Source: Winogradskyella ouciana
GTDB taxonomy: Bacteria; Bacteroidota; Bacteroidia; Flavobacteriales; Flavobacteriaceae
Length of the DNA stretch: 64,000 nucleotides
Direction of reading: 5' to 3'
Assembly (NCBI RefSeq): GCF_009709615.1
Contig: NZ_WJYA01000005.1
Coordinates: 372,001-436,000, forward strand
The notes under the pieces were generated by a model. It was not told the DNA's origin. It did not search any database and saw only the letters and a list, made by a program, of their open reading frames with translations. A program made the position numbers and the translations under genes. Positions 28,334 to 38,371 of the stretch are shown in pieces (position 1 is the first letter of the stretch; every line of letters begins with the position of its first letter).

Positions 28334-29323
28334 ATGAAAGTAGCAATAGTTGGCGCAACTGGTTTGGTAGGAAATGTAATGCTCAAAGTGTTAGAAGAGC
28401 GTAATTTCCCAATAGATGAATTATTATTGGTAGCTTCTGAGCGCTCTGTTGGTAAAAAAGTAAACTTCAAAGGAAAAGATTATGAGGTTATTAGCATACC
28501 GACAGCTATCGAAAAAAAGCCAGATATTGCTTTGTTTTCAGCAGGTGGAAGCACATCTTTAGAGTGGGCTCCAAAGTTTGCTGAAGTTGGTACAACGGTA
28601 ATTGACAATTCCTCTGCTTGGAGAATGGACTTATCAAAAAAATTAGTAGTCCCAGAAATTAATGCCAATCAACTAACCAAAAATGATAAAATCATTGCTA
28701 ACCCTAACTGTTCCACTATACAAATGGTAATGGCCTTGGCACCGCTTCATAAAAAATATAAAATTAAGCGTATTGTTGTTTCTACCTATCAATCGGTTTC
28801 TGGTACAGGCGTAAAAGCTGTTGAACAAATGGAAAATGAAATGGCTGGTGTAAAAGGCGAAATGGCTTACCACTATCCTATCCATAAGAATGCTATTCCT
28901 CATTGCGACGTTTTTGAAGAAAATGGGTACACCAAAGAGGAAATGAAATTGGTTAGAGAAACCCAAAAAATCCTTGATGACAAAACCATTGCTGTAACTG
29001 CTACAGCAGTTAGAATACCAACAGCAGGTGGACATAGTGAAGCTGTTAATGTTGAGTTTGAAAATGATTTTGATTTAAGCGAGGTTCGCCAACTTCTTAG
29101 TGAAACCGAAGGTGTTACCGTGCAAGATAATTTAGACGTTAATGTTTATCCAATGCCAATGTATGCCAACGGAAAGGATGATGTTTTTGTTGGACGTATT
29201 AGGCGTGACGGTTCACAGCCAAACACATTAAACCTTTGGGTGGTTAGTGATAACCTAAGAAAAGGTGCAGCGACCAATACTGTTCAAATTGCGGAGTATT
29301 TAGTTAAAGAAGGGTTGGTTTAA
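28334..29323 (+). CDS. asd: Aspartate-semialdehyde dehydrogenase
   Basis: NADPH-dependent reductase that makes aspartate semialdehyde for lysine, threonine and methionine. The Rossmann motif VAIVGATGLVGN starts at residue 3 and the catalytic cysteine is in NPNCSTIQM (C126). The start is the ATG at 28334 (329 residues, MKVAIVG), preferred over a TTG two codons upstream. It stands apart from the thr genes at 6864-11592 although it acts in the same pathway. Confidence 0.95.
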   Translation: MKVAIVGATGLVGNVMLKVLEERNFPIDELLLVASERSVGKKVNFKGKDYEVISIPTAIEKKPDIALFSAGGSTSLEWAPKFAEVGTTVIDNSSAWRMDLSKKLVVPEINANQLTKNDKIIANPNCSTIQMVMALAPLHKKYKIKRIVVSTYQSVSGTGVKAVEQMENEMAGVKGEMAYHYPIHKNAIPHCDVFEENGYTKEEMKLVRETQKILDDKTIAVTATAVRIPTAGGHSEAVNVEFENDFDLSEVRQLLSETEGVTVQDNLDVNVYPMPMYANGKDDVFVGRIRRDGSQPNTLNLWVVSDNLRKGAATNTVQIAEYLVKEGLV

Positions 29324-29466
29324 TATCTTTTAAGTCTTTCGAAACAGCAGTAATTTTTTGTATTTCAACTAATTAATTAATTTTTTAGTTGTAAATATCT
29401 ATATATTGGCCTTCCATTTTACCTAAGTTTTAAGAAAATTTGATAAATTCAGTTTTGTTAAATACT

Positions 29467-29474
29467 TATCTTTG
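29467..29474 (+). promoter_or_regulatory. Candidate -7 box for the prolyl oligopeptidase gene
   Basis: TATCTTTG, matching TAnnTTTG, 34 nt before the ATG. A TTG occurs 24 nt upstream, a longer spacer than usual. Confidence 0.3.
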
Positions 29475-29508
29475 AATTTAACATTGTTATCATTCAAAAA
29501 ACCTAATT

Positions 29509-31677
29509 ATGAAAAAATTACTTCTAATTACTGTTGTGCTAAGTATTTTTGTTTCTTGTAAAAACGAAACTGAAAAGGTGAAACCAATTTCCGTAGATTA
29601 TCCTGAAACAAAAAAAGTTGATACTGTTGTTGACAATTACTTTGGCGAAGAAGTCCCAGACCCATATCGTTGGTTAGAAGACGATAGAAGTACTGAAACT
29701 GAAGCTTGGGTAAAAGCTCAAAACGAAGTAACTTTTGGGTATTTAGACAATATCCCTTATCGTGAAGAATTAAAAAAACGTCTTTCTAAACTGTGGAATT
29801 ACGAAAAAATAGGTGCTCCTTTCAAAGAAGGAGATTATACCTATTTCTATAAAAATAATGGGTTACAGAACCAATATGTCATCTATCGTTATAAAACAGG
29901 ATCTGACCCAAAAAATGCTGAAGTGTTTTTAGATCCAAATACGTTTAAAGAAGATGGTACCATTTCATTAGGAGGAGTAAGCTTTTCAAAAAATGGAAAG
30001 GTTTTAGCCTATGCCATATCAGAGGGAGGAAGCGATTGGAGAAAAGTTTTGGTAATGAATGCTGAAACCAAAGAGATTGTCGAAGACACTTTAGTTGATA
30101 TAAAGTTTAGTGGCATGTCTTGGTATAAAAATGACGGTTTTTATTACTCTAGCTATGATAAGCCTAAAGGCAGTGAGCTGTCTGCTAAAACCGCCCAGCA
30201 CAAGGTTTACTATCATAAATTAGGCACTAAACAATCTGAAGACAAATTAATTTACGGAGGAACTCCTGAAGAAAAACACCGTTATATTTATGGAGGTGTC
30301 ACTGAAGACGATCGCTATTTAGTGATTACTCCAAGGGTTTCAACTTCTGGAAACAAGTTATACATTAAAGACTTAACTGTACCAAACGCACCTTTAGTTG
30401 AGATTTTAGGACATACCGATTCTGATTCTAATATTATAGAAAATGTTGGTTCTAAGCTATATATTATGACCAACCTTAACGCTCCTAATCAAAAAATTGT
30501 CACGGTAGATGCATCTAATCCTACACCAGAAAATTGGGTGGATTTTATTCCTGAAACGGAGAATGTTTTAAGCCCGTCAACAGGTGGTGGTTACTTTTTT
30601 GCGGAATATATGGTAGATGCTGTTTCTAAAGTCTTACAATATGATTATGATGGGAACTTAGTTCGTGAGGTTGAATTACCAGGTGTTGGAAGCGCTGGTG
30701 GCTTTGGTGCCAAAAAAGAAGAAAAGGAATTATATTATTCGTTTACCAATTATGTAACCCCAGGAAGCATTTACAAATACGACATAGAAAATGGTACTTC
30801 AGAATTATATCGTAAACCAGATATAGATTTCAACCCAAATGATTATGAGAGTAAGCAAATCTTTTATACTTCAAAAGATGGAACAAAAGTACCAATGATA
30901 ATCACCCATAAAAAAGGTATAGAGCTTAATGGGAAAAATCCAACTATTCTTTATGGGTATGGTGGTTTCAATATATCTCTAACACCAAGCTTTAGTATTG
31001 CTAATGCCGTATGGATGGAACAAGGCGGTATATATGCTGTAGCCAATTTACGTGGAGGTGGAGAATATGGAAAAGCATGGCATAATGCAGGTACTAAAAT
31101 GAAAAAACAAAATGTATTTGATGATTTTATTGCAGCAGCGGAATATCTCATAGACTCAAAATATACCTCATCAGATTATTTAGCTATCAGAGGTGGTTCT
31201 AATGGAGGTTTGTTGGTTGGTGCCACTATGACCCAAAGACCAGATTTAATGAAGGTGGCATTACCTGCAGTTGGCGTTTTAGATATGCTACGTTATCATA
31301 CGTTTACAGCAGGTGCAGGATGGGCTTATGATTACGGCACTTCAGAAGACAGTAAAGAAATGTTTGATTATCTTAAAGGTTATTCACCTGTTCATAATGT
31401 AAAAGAAGGTGTCGAATATCCTGCAACTATGGTTACAACAAGCGATCATGATGATAGGGTTGTACCTGCTCACAGTTTTAAATTTGCAGCAGAATTACAG
31501 AGTAAACAAGCTGGAGACAATCCGGTTTTAATAAGAATAGAAACAGATGCTGGCCATGGCGCAGGAACTCCTGTCAGCAAGACTATAGAGCAGTATGCTG
31601 ATATTTACGGTTTTACACTTTACAATATGGGATTTGATGTATTGCCGAGCAAAACCAAAGAGAAAGTAAAAGGGTAA
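29509..31677 (+). CDS. Prolyl oligopeptidase family serine peptidase, lipoprotein
   Basis: The 722-residue S9A peptidase begins with a lipoprotein signal ([17 protein letters not shown], lipid-linked Cys17), so it is probably anchored in the envelope. An N-terminal propeller region (about 35-430) is followed by the alpha/beta hydrolase domain. The catalytic serine is in [12 protein letters not shown], the aspartate in [12 protein letters not shown] and the histidine in DAGHGAGTP. Such enzymes cut short proline-containing peptides, here likely in the periplasm. Single gene with its own candidate promoter. Confidence 0.92.
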   Translation: MKKLLLITVVLSIFVSCKNETEKVKPISVDYPETKKVDTVVDNYFGEEVPDPYRWLEDDRSTETEAWVKAQNEVTFGYLDNIPYREELKKRLSKLWNYEKIGAPFKEGDYTYFYKNNGLQNQYVIYRYKTGSDPKNAEVFLDPNTFKEDGTISLGGVSFSKNGKVLAYAISEGGSDWRKVLVMNAETKEIVEDTLVDIKFSGMSWYKNDGFYYSSYDKPKGSELSAKTAQHKVYYHKLGTKQSEDKLIYGGTPEEKHRYIYGGVTEDDRYLVITPRVSTSGNKLYIKDLTVPNAPLVEILGHTDSDSNIIENVGSKLYIMTNLNAPNQKIVTVDASNPTPENWVDFIPETENVLSPSTGGGYFFAEYMVDAVSKVLQYDYDGNLVREVELPGVGSAGGFGAKKEEKELYYSFTNYVTPGSIYKYDIENGTSELYRKPDIDFNPNDYESKQIFYTSKDGTKVPMIITHKKGIELNGKNPTILYGYGGFNISLTPSFSIANAVWMEQGGIYAVANLRGGGEYGKAWHNAGTKMKKQNVFDDFIAAAEYLIDSKYTSSDYLAIRGGSNGGLLVGATMTQRPDLMKVALPAVGVLDMLRYHTFTAGAGWAYDYGTSEDSKEMFDYLKGYSPVHNVKEGVEYPATMVTTSDHDDRVVPAHSFKFAAELQSKQAGDNPVLIRIETDAGHGAGTPVSKTIEQYADIYGFTLYNMGFDVLPSKTKEKVKG

Positions 31678-31709
31678 CACCGTTTTAGCTATTAACCAAA
31701 TCATATTTT

Positions 31710-33779
31710 TTGTCACTTAACCAACTTCATAAGCAACTTAAAGAAAAGTATATTAAATTTCTTTTCACGGACTACTATGATACCATAGTACATAGACATG
31801 TGCACCCAAATTATGCTCAACGTTTGTGGGCTAAATTTATGATCAGGGAGTTGGGATTGTGTATTTCTATTGATAAACTATATTTTATACGACAAGAATC
31901 CGTAAACTATCTTGTTAATAAGTTAGGAAAGAGTATTGATGAAATTCCTTATCACAGGCAAAAAGAAGAAATTAGTAAAAGGTTAATCAACGATGATGTC
32001 ATTTCTGTAAACGAAAAAGATGATTTTATCAACCTTTTTGAAGATGCAGATGTAAAAGCAGAGTCTAGCGTGCAATACATAGACCAAGATGTTCTGGATA
32101 CCATCAAATACTTTAAGAGTAATGGAGGAAAGGTTTATATAGTTTCAGATTTCTATGGTGCCAAAACTCTTTTCGAAAAACTATTGACACATCATAAAAT
32201 CATAGATTTATTTGATGGTATATATAGCTCGGCTGAATTGGAAAAAAGTAAGTCTTCAAATTCAATCTATGAACCAATTCTTTCAGAATTAAAAATAGAA
32301 CCCGAAGAGGTAATGATGATTGGTGACAACTTAAAAAGTGATTACACCAATGCTATTAAAAATGGATTGAATGCCTATCACCTGCCTCATAAGAATTATT
32401 TAAGGAAAAACAAGCGTAATAATTTTGGTAATGACAAAAAGCAACTAAAATCAATTATCAACGCTGTATATAAAAAATGCAAAAAAAGCTCCGCTATACC
32501 ATATACTGAATACGTTATATTTTATCACATATTTGCCGAACGCTTATACGAAGTTGCCAAAAGGAAAAAAATTAAGAATTTATTCTTTCTTTCTCGCGAA
32601 GGGCAATATCTAAAAAAACTTTTTGACTCCTATCAAGATTTCGCTTTGATTGATGAAAGCCATAGAATAAAAACGCACTATTTAAAAATATCGAGGCATG
32701 CCGCACTTCAAATGTCCTTAAAAGATATTAATGAAGAGCCATTTACTTTTCTAAGTAAAAAGTATGGCAATATCTCAACTGAAGATTTTTTAATTGCCGT
32801 CAATTGCCCAGACAACCTTAGGGAAAAGGTGATAAAAGAACTTAATATCGAAGGGAGGGCCAGTGTTAAAGGTTTTTTTAACTCTCCTATATTTGAGAGT
32901 TTAAAACAGAATGAAACCTTTGTTTCATATTATAACGAGCACAGGGATTTAAGTCGTAGGGCATTTGAAACATATATTCAGTCTTTTAACACCAACATTG
33001 AAGAAAACGGAATTCATCTCGTTGATATTGGTTGGGGAGGCACTATGCAAGAGGGCATTTATGCATTTTTTGATGAACAGATCCCGGTCACTGGTTATTA
33101 CCTTGGGCTTAATGAAATCTATGATATACAACCTTTAACAAAACGACATGGATTAAACTTTTCCTTAATGCCTTATCCAGACTACCACGACCATATTATA
33201 ATGGCGAATATGCAGCTTTACGAACAATTTTCTGCGGCAGATCATGGTAGTGCGTTAGATTACAGTTTAGATGCAGAGGGCTACACCTTAGAGTATCATA
33301 AACCAGAAGAAAAGTGGCTTTACGAAAATCACATTAAGCCTCACCAAGAGCAAATGTATAGCCTACATAAAAAGCTATTAGTCAATTTACAACCTTTGTG
33401 CTATTCCGAAGAAATGATGCAAGAGACCATGTCTAAAATAGCTTTAAAGGTTGGGCTGTTTCAGAGTGTCAAAAAATTAAAGTTTTTAGATACGTTAAGC
33501 CATGGCTTTTATCAAAATGTTGGGACAAATCAAGTTGGTATATCTTATGAACCACCAAAAATTAAAAGCCCTATTAAAAGTGCTATTAAATTCTTAATGA
33601 CTCCTGAAAAATATTTTAGGTATTTAGTAAAGCTAAAACCTGTACTTTACAAAAAGAACAAGTTAATAACAATGCTTGCGCCTATGTATTTTGTTTATCT
33701 CTACATTAAGCTCAATAAATACATTAGGTTTAAAATCCTTAAGCGTTTTTTCCTTCTAAAATACAACGCTTTTAAGTAG
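31710..33779 (+). CDS. HAD-superfamily protein with large C-terminal region (COG5610-like)
   Basis: The 689-residue protein has an N-terminal HAD phosphatase-like domain: motif I FLFTDYYDTIVH (D21, D24), motif II YIVSDFYG and motif IV MIGDNLKSDYTNA. The C-terminal 440 residues contain LFFLSREGQYLKKLF and VDIGWGGTMQEGI, which resemble the COG5610 group often seen near polysaccharide synthesis genes. It is cytoplasmic, without a signal. The start is a TTG, since the first in-frame ATG lies well inside the HAD domain and a stop lies just upstream. No glycosyltransferase genes are adjacent here, so its role is open. Confidence 0.72.
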   Translation: MSLNQLHKQLKEKYIKFLFTDYYDTIVHRHVHPNYAQRLWAKFMIRELGLCISIDKLYFIRQESVNYLVNKLGKSIDEIPYHRQKEEISKRLINDDVISVNEKDDFINLFEDADVKAESSVQYIDQDVLDTIKYFKSNGGKVYIVSDFYGAKTLFEKLLTHHKIIDLFDGIYSSAELEKSKSSNSIYEPILSELKIEPEEVMMIGDNLKSDYTNAIKNGLNAYHLPHKNYLRKNKRNNFGNDKKQLKSIINAVYKKCKKSSAIPYTEYVIFYHIFAERLYEVAKRKKIKNLFFLSREGQYLKKLFDSYQDFALIDESHRIKTHYLKISRHAALQMSLKDINEEPFTFLSKKYGNISTEDFLIAVNCPDNLREKVIKELNIEGRASVKGFFNSPIFESLKQNETFVSYYNEHRDLSRRAFETYIQSFNTNIEENGIHLVDIGWGGTMQEGIYAFFDEQIPVTGYYLGLNEIYDIQPLTKRHGLNFSLMPYPDYHDHIIMANMQLYEQFSAADHGSALDYSLDAEGYTLEYHKPEEKWLYENHIKPHQEQMYSLHKKLLVNLQPLCYSEEMMQETMSKIALKVGLFQSVKKLKFLDTLSHGFYQNVGTNQVGISYEPPKIKSPIKSAIKFLMTPEKYFRYLVKLKPVLYKKNKLITMLAPMYFVYLYIKLNKYIRFKILKRFFLLKYNAFK

Positions 33780-33839
33780 GTAGGTCATCCCTTTTTATTG
33801 ATTATTAACGATTTAATAAAAAAATCTTAGATTTACTCC

Positions 33840-33847
33840 TATTTTTG
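33840..33847 (+). promoter_or_regulatory. Candidate -7 box for the diheme cytochrome-like gene
   Basis: TATTTTTG, matching TAnnTTTG, 56 nt before the ATG. No well-placed TTG. Confidence 0.28.
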
Positions 33848-33903
33848 TAAAAAGTAGGGGTTTCTCAGTTTAGGTTGTTCTATTGATATAGACTAATAAT
33901 TGT

Positions 33904-35265
33904 ATGAAAAAGAAGTACGTACTCAGCTTATTTTTAGTCTTACTTTTGCTGCATTTTTCCTGTGGCACAGATGACGGTACAACTCCAGTAAATATTGAAA
34001 CTGTTGCAGATAACGCTGTATTAGCTCAAAACTCTGAGGTTGAAATCTTCATATTTGAAAATGATTCTAATATTCCTGAAATTGGTAGTCTGTCCCTTAG
34101 TTCTCCAACAATGGGAGTGGTACAAGTTATAGATGCTAATGGCACACCCAATAATCCGAGTGATGACTCTGTAGTTTACACGGCCAACCCTAATATAGTA
34201 GGGCAAGATTCTTTTCAGTATACCATATGTAATAATTCAGGGGAGTGTGAAACCGGAAATGTTTCCATTACAATTATATCTTCTTCTGTTGTGAATGTTT
34301 TTACTGGCGATACACCTCATCAAACACTTTCAGAGTATAATTTTTTTGAGGGAGATTTAAAAGATTTAAATCCCACATTCGGAGTGGTTCCTTACGATTT
34401 AATTTCCCCATTATTTACCGATTACGCTAAGAAAAAACGCTTTTTATGGTTGCCAAATGGCGTTAGTGCGAATTATGTAGACGATCATTCATCTCTTCAA
34501 TTTCCCGAAGGCACAATTATTATTAAAAATTTTTATTATAATGATGTCCAACCAAATAATTCCACTAAAATCCTAGAGACTAGGATAATGTATAAAAAAT
34601 CAACCGGGTGGGATTTTGCAAACTATGTATGGAACGAGGACCAAACAGAGGCTTTTTTTACTAATCAGGGCAGTACGGTATATATAAGTTGGCTTCAGGG
34701 CGAAAATATTAAAACAACAGACTACCGAATCCCATCTAGAGCAGAATGCTTTACTTGTCATAATCAACTAGATAACCCTTCGGTTATTGGTTTAAAACCA
34801 CAAAACTTAAATAAGGATTATAACTATGCCAGCGGAATAGCTAATCAACTACGTAAGCTTAGCGAAATAGGCTATCTTAATTCTGATATACCAAACAATA
34901 TTGAGACAACCGTGGCCTGGGATGACTCCTCCCAGCCTCTTGAAGAAAGAGTTCGTTCATATTTAGATATAAACTGCGCACATTGTCATTCAGACAACGG
35001 ACATTGTAATTACAGACCTATGAGGTTTGAATTTCAGTTTACAGATGAACCCGAAAATATTGGAGTTTGTGTAGAACCTGAAACTCAATTCATTCCAAAT
35101 TCTTATATTGTAAAGCCCAACGACACAGATCTATCCATACTCTATTACAGATTAAGTACCACTGACGAATCTTTTAGAATGCCCTTGCTAGGAAGGACTA
35201 TTAATCATGAAGAAGGTATTGACCTTGTAGAGGAATGGATTGCCTCATTAACTAATTGCGAATAA
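33904..35265 (+). CDS. SO2930-type diheme cytochrome c-like lipoprotein with an Ig-like domain
   Basis: The 453-residue protein has a lipoprotein signal (MKKKYVLSLFLVLLLLHFSC, Cys20). A cadherin/Ig-like module follows (about 30-125, ending GECETGNVSITI). The main region carries two CxxCH haem-binding sites, CFTCHNQ and CAHCHSD, and the pattern FPEGTIIIKNFYY; it matches the SO2930/TIGR03806-like family in which a large repeat-type region holds two haems. It is probably envelope-located and redox active or copper/haem related. The next gene, a secreted FG-GAP/ASPIC protein, starts 11 nt downstream, so the two look like an operon. Its biochemical role is unknown. Confidence 0.8.
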   Translation: MKKKYVLSLFLVLLLLHFSCGTDDGTTPVNIETVADNAVLAQNSEVEIFIFENDSNIPEIGSLSLSSPTMGVVQVIDANGTPNNPSDDSVVYTANPNIVGQDSFQYTICNNSGECETGNVSITIISSSVVNVFTGDTPHQTLSEYNFFEGDLKDLNPTFGVVPYDLISPLFTDYAKKKRFLWLPNGVSANYVDDHSSLQFPEGTIIIKNFYYNDVQPNNSTKILETRIMYKKSTGWDFANYVWNEDQTEAFFTNQGSTVYISWLQGENIKTTDYRIPSRAECFTCHNQLDNPSVIGLKPQNLNKDYNYASGIANQLRKLSEIGYLNSDIPNNIETTVAWDDSSQPLEERVRSYLDINCAHCHSDNGHCNYRPMRFEFQFTDEPENIGVCVEPETQFIPNSYIVKPNDTDLSILYYRLSTTDESFRMPLLGRTINHEEGIDLVEEWIASLTNCE

Positions 35266-35276
35266 CATAAATAAAT

Positions 35277-38200
35277 ATGAAAAATTTTACTTTACTTTTA
35301 ATTGCTGTTGTATTGTCTTCCTTTGTGGGTAATGCTCAGTTTGTTTTTGATCCAATAGTTGGACCTACCAATGTTGCAGAAGGCTCTCCTGTTACCATAA
35401 ATCTAAATAATGCTGCTAACTCAGCTAATGTATCTGCATCTTCAACAGGTACTTACAACTCTTTTTCTATTTCCGTAGATTGGGCAGCTGGCGCAGGAAT
35501 TCCTTGGTCAACAGAAGCTGATTTGACTTTTACCACCTCTGCAGGTTCAACAACTATTGATCCACCTACAACTGGTGCTGCAAATTCAACTAGTAATACA
35601 GTTTTAACATTCCAAGGTAATTTAGCTGGTGTATACAATCCAGCTGCAGATGGCTATATTGATTTAGTTTTAAATCAAAGTTATGGTGGTTCGGATGCCA
35701 ATTGGTCGAATATCGTGGTGACTCTGATTGAAACTCCTAGTTGTCCAGATCCAATAAACCTTAATGCAACTAATGTCACGGAAACTTCTGCTGACATTCA
35801 ATGGGCAGAATCCGGCTCTGCTACCCAATGGAATATTGAATGGGGAACTAGCGGATTTACTCCAGGAACAGGCACAACAATAGCTAATGTTACTTCTACA
35901 ACGTATAGTTTGTCTGGTCTCTCTCAAGGAGTTTCATATGATTTTTATGTACAATCAAATTGTGGAGGAGGCGACTTATCTAATTTTGCTGGACCTTTTA
36001 ACTTTATTACCGCTGCTCCCGGTGGAACTTGCGTTTCAGCAGTTAGCGTCAATGTAGAGTCCAATTGTAGCAGTGCAGCACCAACGACTTTTGACTTTAG
36101 TGTTGCAGCAGACATAGATGCAAATAATGAAAACCCATCTTGTGACGCCGTTGGTAACTATGGGTATTTTATAAGTTTTACAGCCCCTGCTGTTGGGTCT
36201 GTTGCTATACATTTTAGTGGCGCCGCTAATGCTATTGGGCTCGAAGTGTATGATTCTTGTGGCGGCAACTCGGTTTCAAATTGTACAAACAACGGTTTCG
36301 ACGCGGGTGATAATTCTGGTCAAATAGGCGGCTTAACTCCTGGTGCTACATACTATGCTGTAATTTGGAGGGATCAACAGAGTGGTACTGCTGATATATG
36401 TATAGAAGAAGGCTCTAGTTGCCCGGGACCAAATAATTTAACAGCTTCTGGAGTAACTTTAGATTCTGCCGACTTAAACTGGGTAGAAAATGGTTCTGCA
36501 TCACAATGGAATTTAGAATGGGGAAACACTGGATTTCTTATGGGTTCGGGCAATATGGCTAATGGTTTAACAAATACATCCTATAATTTAACAGGGTTAT
36601 CGCCAAGCACATCTTATGATTTTTATGTTCAATCGGTTTGTACCGGTGAAACTTCAAATTATTCTGGACCGTATACCTTTACCACACAAGCATTGTCAAG
36701 AATAAATTACTCACAACAGCCGATTTCTGTGAGTGGCTCTGATTTAGCTGTGGTTGATATGGATGGTGACTTCTTAGATGATATTGTCGGAGTTTCTTCT
36801 ACTAACGTAAACATAAAGAAACAAAACCCTGATGGTACATTTACGGATATTAATATCACAACGCCAAATGCAGACTACTTACCAAGCTGGAGTATAGCTG
36901 CAGCAGATATAGACGCCAATGGAAAAACAGATTTGTTATATGGTGCAGGTAGTGGTGTTACTTTTATGAAAGCCAGTAATGATGGGCTTAGTTTTACTGA
37001 ACAATCCACAACTGAATATGTGTTTTCGCAACGCTCAAACTTTGTAGATATTAATAACGATGGTAATCTTGATGCTTTTGTATGCCACGATGTTGAACCA
37101 AACGTATATTTTATTAACGACGGTACAGGTAATTTAACTTTCTACCAGTCTGATGTTACGCCAGGCGCACCGTATTCATTAGGTAATTATCCTTCTGGTG
37201 GCGATTATGGCTCAATTTGGATTGACTACAATAACGATGGGAATATAGACTTGTTTATAGCAAAATGTGGCGGCTCTGTAGAACGAAGAACCAATATGAT
37301 GCTTACAAACAATGGTGATGGTACTTACTCAGAAAATGCTGCTGTCTTAGGTTTGGATGATCCTATGCAAACTTGGTCCTCTACTTGGGGAGATTATGAT
37401 AACGATGGAGATATGGATGTTTTTGTAGGTGCAAGTTCAGGAAGTCATAAACTTATGATGAACAGTGGCTTTACAGACGATGGAAACCCTAACAATGATT
37501 ACTTATTTACAGATGTAACTGCTGGTGCGGGAATTTCCGCTCCAACTGGTTGGGAGAGCTCTTCATTTGACATTGATAATGATGGTAATTTAGACATTAT
37601 CAGTAATGGCTCCATAATGTACGGAAAAGGGGATATGACTTTTGAAGACGCAGATCCAAACCAATTAAATTATAAGAATGGTAGCTTCGGTGACTTAAAC
37701 AATGATGGCTTTATAGACGCTTATTATAATGGTGTAAGATATTATAACCAAGGTAACAGCAACAACTGGGTGAAAATAAACACTGTGGGTATGGCGCATG
37801 TTACACCAAACTATAGTAATAGAAATGGTATTGGTGCAAGAGTTGTGCTTACAACTCCTTCGGGTACTCAGATTAGAGATGTTAGAAGTGGTGAGGGATT
37901 TGAGTTTATGAGCTCACTCAATACACATTTTGGAATTGGCTCGGATACAACTATAAACGAGATAAGAGTATATTGGCCTTCAGGTGAAATAGATGTTATT
38001 GAAAATCCTGGTTACAACACCACACATACAATAGTAGAGGGTTCTTCGCCATTAAGTGTAGAAGACGAAACCTTAAGTGACATTTCTATATATCCAAACC
38101 CGGTTGATGACGTTTTAATCATTAAAACAAGAGCGGATTTAACAGAAAAAATTGCAACTATTTTTGATGTTACGGGTAAAAGGGTTTATAACCAAAAGCT

Positions 38201-38303
38201 ACTTACCAATGAGCTTAGTGTTTCAAGCTTGCAAAGTGGTGTATATTTCTTAAGGCTTGAATCTGAAGGGAAAAGCATAAGACGAAAATTTATAAAAAAA
38301 TAA
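35277..38303 (+). CDS. Secreted FG-GAP/ASPIC-UnbV (CRTAC1-like) protein with Fn3 modules and T9SS type A signal
   Basis: The 1008-residue protein starts with a signal peptide (MKNFTLLLIAVVLSSFVGNAQ). Two fibronectin type III modules flank a beta-sandwich domain (about 155-245 and 385-470). A seven-bladed FG-GAP/VCBS-like propeller follows (about 475-830), full of DxDxDG-type calcium-binding loops such as DMDGDFLDD, DINNDGNLD and DYDNDGDMD. The ASPIC/UnbV motif (RNGIGARVVLTTPSGTQ) and a T9SS type A C-terminal domain (SIYPNPVDDVLIIK ... GVYFLRLESEGK) complete it. It is exported to the cell surface and probably binds calcium and a ligand. It follows the cytochrome-like gene closely. Confidence 0.87.
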   Translation: MKNFTLLLIAVVLSSFVGNAQFVFDPIVGPTNVAEGSPVTINLNNAANSANVSASSTGTYNSFSISVDWAAGAGIPWSTEADLTFTTSAGSTTIDPPTTGAANSTSNTVLTFQGNLAGVYNPAADGYIDLVLNQSYGGSDANWSNIVVTLIETPSCPDPINLNATNVTETSADIQWAESGSATQWNIEWGTSGFTPGTGTTIANVTSTTYSLSGLSQGVSYDFYVQSNCGGGDLSNFAGPFNFITAAPGGTCVSAVSVNVESNCSSAAPTTFDFSVAADIDANNENPSCDAVGNYGYFISFTAPAVGSVAIHFSGAANAIGLEVYDSCGGNSVSNCTNNGFDAGDNSGQIGGLTPGATYYAVIWRDQQSGTADICIEEGSSCPGPNNLTASGVTLDSADLNWVENGSASQWNLEWGNTGFLMGSGNMANGLTNTSYNLTGLSPSTSYDFYVQSVCTGETSNYSGPYTFTTQALSRINYSQQPISVSGSDLAVVDMDGDFLDDIVGVSSTNVNIKKQNPDGTFTDINITTPNADYLPSWSIAAADIDANGKTDLLYGAGSGVTFMKASNDGLSFTEQSTTEYVFSQRSNFVDINNDGNLDAFVCHDVEPNVYFINDGTGNLTFYQSDVTPGAPYSLGNYPSGGDYGSIWIDYNNDGNIDLFIAKCGGSVERRTNMMLTNNGDGTYSENAAVLGLDDPMQTWSSTWGDYDNDGDMDVFVGASSGSHKLMMNSGFTDDGNPNNDYLFTDVTAGAGISAPTGWESSSFDIDNDGNLDIISNGSIMYGKGDMTFEDADPNQLNYKNGSFGDLNNDGFIDAYYNGVRYYNQGNSNNWVKINTVGMAHVTPNYSNRNGIGARVVLTTPSGTQIRDVRSGEGFEFMSSLNTHFGIGSDTTINEIRVYWPSGEIDVIENPGYNTTHTIVEGSSPLSVEDETLSDISIYPNPVDDVLIIKTRADLTEKIATIFDVTGKRVYNQKLLTNELSVSSLQSGVYFLRLESEGKSIRRKFIKK

Positions 38304-38325
38304 AATCACCATATAACTATCCTTA

Positions 38326-38355
38326 AAACCGTTTGAGAAATCAAGCGGTTTTTTT
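38326..38355 (+). terminator. Rho-independent terminator after the CRTAC1-like gene
   Basis: Stem AAACCGTTTGA / TCAAGCGGTTT (38326-38336, 38341-38351; one G-U pair) with a GAAA tetraloop, followed by T residues. It overlaps a spurious upstream start of the next gene and so argues for the ATG at 38372. Confidence 0.85.
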
Positions 38356-38371
38356 ATGGTATTTTTACAAC

